Shown here in pieces: positions 5,655 to 5,797 of a DNA stretch of 5,797 nucleotides. Origin of the DNA: Methanosarcinales archaeon. Lineage in GTDB: Archaea; Halobacteriota; Methanosarcinia; Methanosarcinales; Methanogasteraceae. Both the position numbers and the translations under genes were made by a program. The notes under the pieces were generated by a model. That model made no database searches, had not been told where the DNA came from, and saw only the letters and a list, made by a program, of their open reading frames with translations. How positions within the stretch are numbered: position 1 is the stretch's first letter; each line of letters starts with the position of its first letter. The stretch covers positions 1-5,797 of the forward strand of contig DTYY01000090.1 of NCBI GenBank assembly GCA_012961645.1, written 5' to 3'.

Positions 5655-5797
5655 CTATAGACCCAAACATCACACACACCGCTCATCAGCAGAGCCAACT
5701 ATGTATATGACTGGTGTACCTCGATATCCCTTCACCCGGAATACATATCATCACCGATTTTCATACACCCCTAAACCATCATAATCCCGCCCCAAAT
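5655..5797. other. Right end, no gene identified
   Basis: All frames contain frequent stops. On the minus strand, in the same frame as the S-layer remnant, a short open stretch (5673-5747) begins YVFRVKGYRGTPVIYIVG, bounded by TGA codons at both ends. It might be a further degraded piece of the same gene but is too short to call. A CA-rich run occupies about 5669-5680. Confidence 0.3.

Noticed and set aside
1..5797. CRISPR array, tRNA, rRNA or insertion sequence
   Set aside because: No regularly spaced identical repeats, cloverleaf-like segments or transposase-like frames were seen on either strand.

Overview
The window looks like a piece of an archaeal chromosome. It most resembles the cytochrome-rich Halobacteriota: methane- or alkane-oxidising relatives of the Methanosarcinales, ANME or Syntrophoarchaeum-type lineages, or the Archaeoglobi. 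Three things support this: a gene for the archaeal Pop5-like RNase P subunit, a remnant that reads like the Methanosarcina-type S-layer domain, and a large N-glycosylation-rich multiheme cytochrome c with archaeal-style signals. Genus-level placement cannot be made from the sequence alone.

Layout. The left end (1-442, plus strand) holds the C-terminal part of a PBECR-like (RelE/barnase-like nuclease superfamily) protein, apparently decayed. It overlaps an intact DUF2283 protein by 16 nt, the usual arrangement of a small toxin/antitoxin-like couple. From about 5250 down to 493 the minus strand carries one tightly packed transcription unit of three genes. The first encodes a 786-residue membrane-anchored cytochrome with 17 predicted haem c sites. 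The second encodes a full-length CcmF-type haem lyase subunit, and its ATG overlaps the cytochrome stop codon (ATGA). The third encodes RNase P protein component 2 (rnp2/Pop5), 7 nt further on, with a Shine-Dalgarno sequence lying across the ccmF stop codon. A T5 run directly follows the rnp2 stop and is probably the terminator between the convergent units. Upstream of the cytochrome (5223-5797) lie a TATA-like box, a cluster of degenerate heptamer repeats with a 10-bp perfect inverted repeat, and a frameshifted S-layer-domain remnant on the minus strand. No gene was found in the last 140 bases.

How the genes fit together. The cytochrome is predicted to be exported, loaded with haem outside the membrane and held there by one C-terminal helix. 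This suits electron transfer from the membrane to the cell surface or to partners. The co-translated CcmF is the subunit that catalyses haem attachment, so substrate and maturation enzyme are made together. The other Ccm components (CcmA, B, C, E, H) are not in this window. The rnp2 gene is a housekeeping gene that seems to ride on the same transcript. The most notable points are the coupled cytochrome-CcmF pair, an atypical CX3CH site in the cytochrome, and two eroded genes that standard gene calling would miss.
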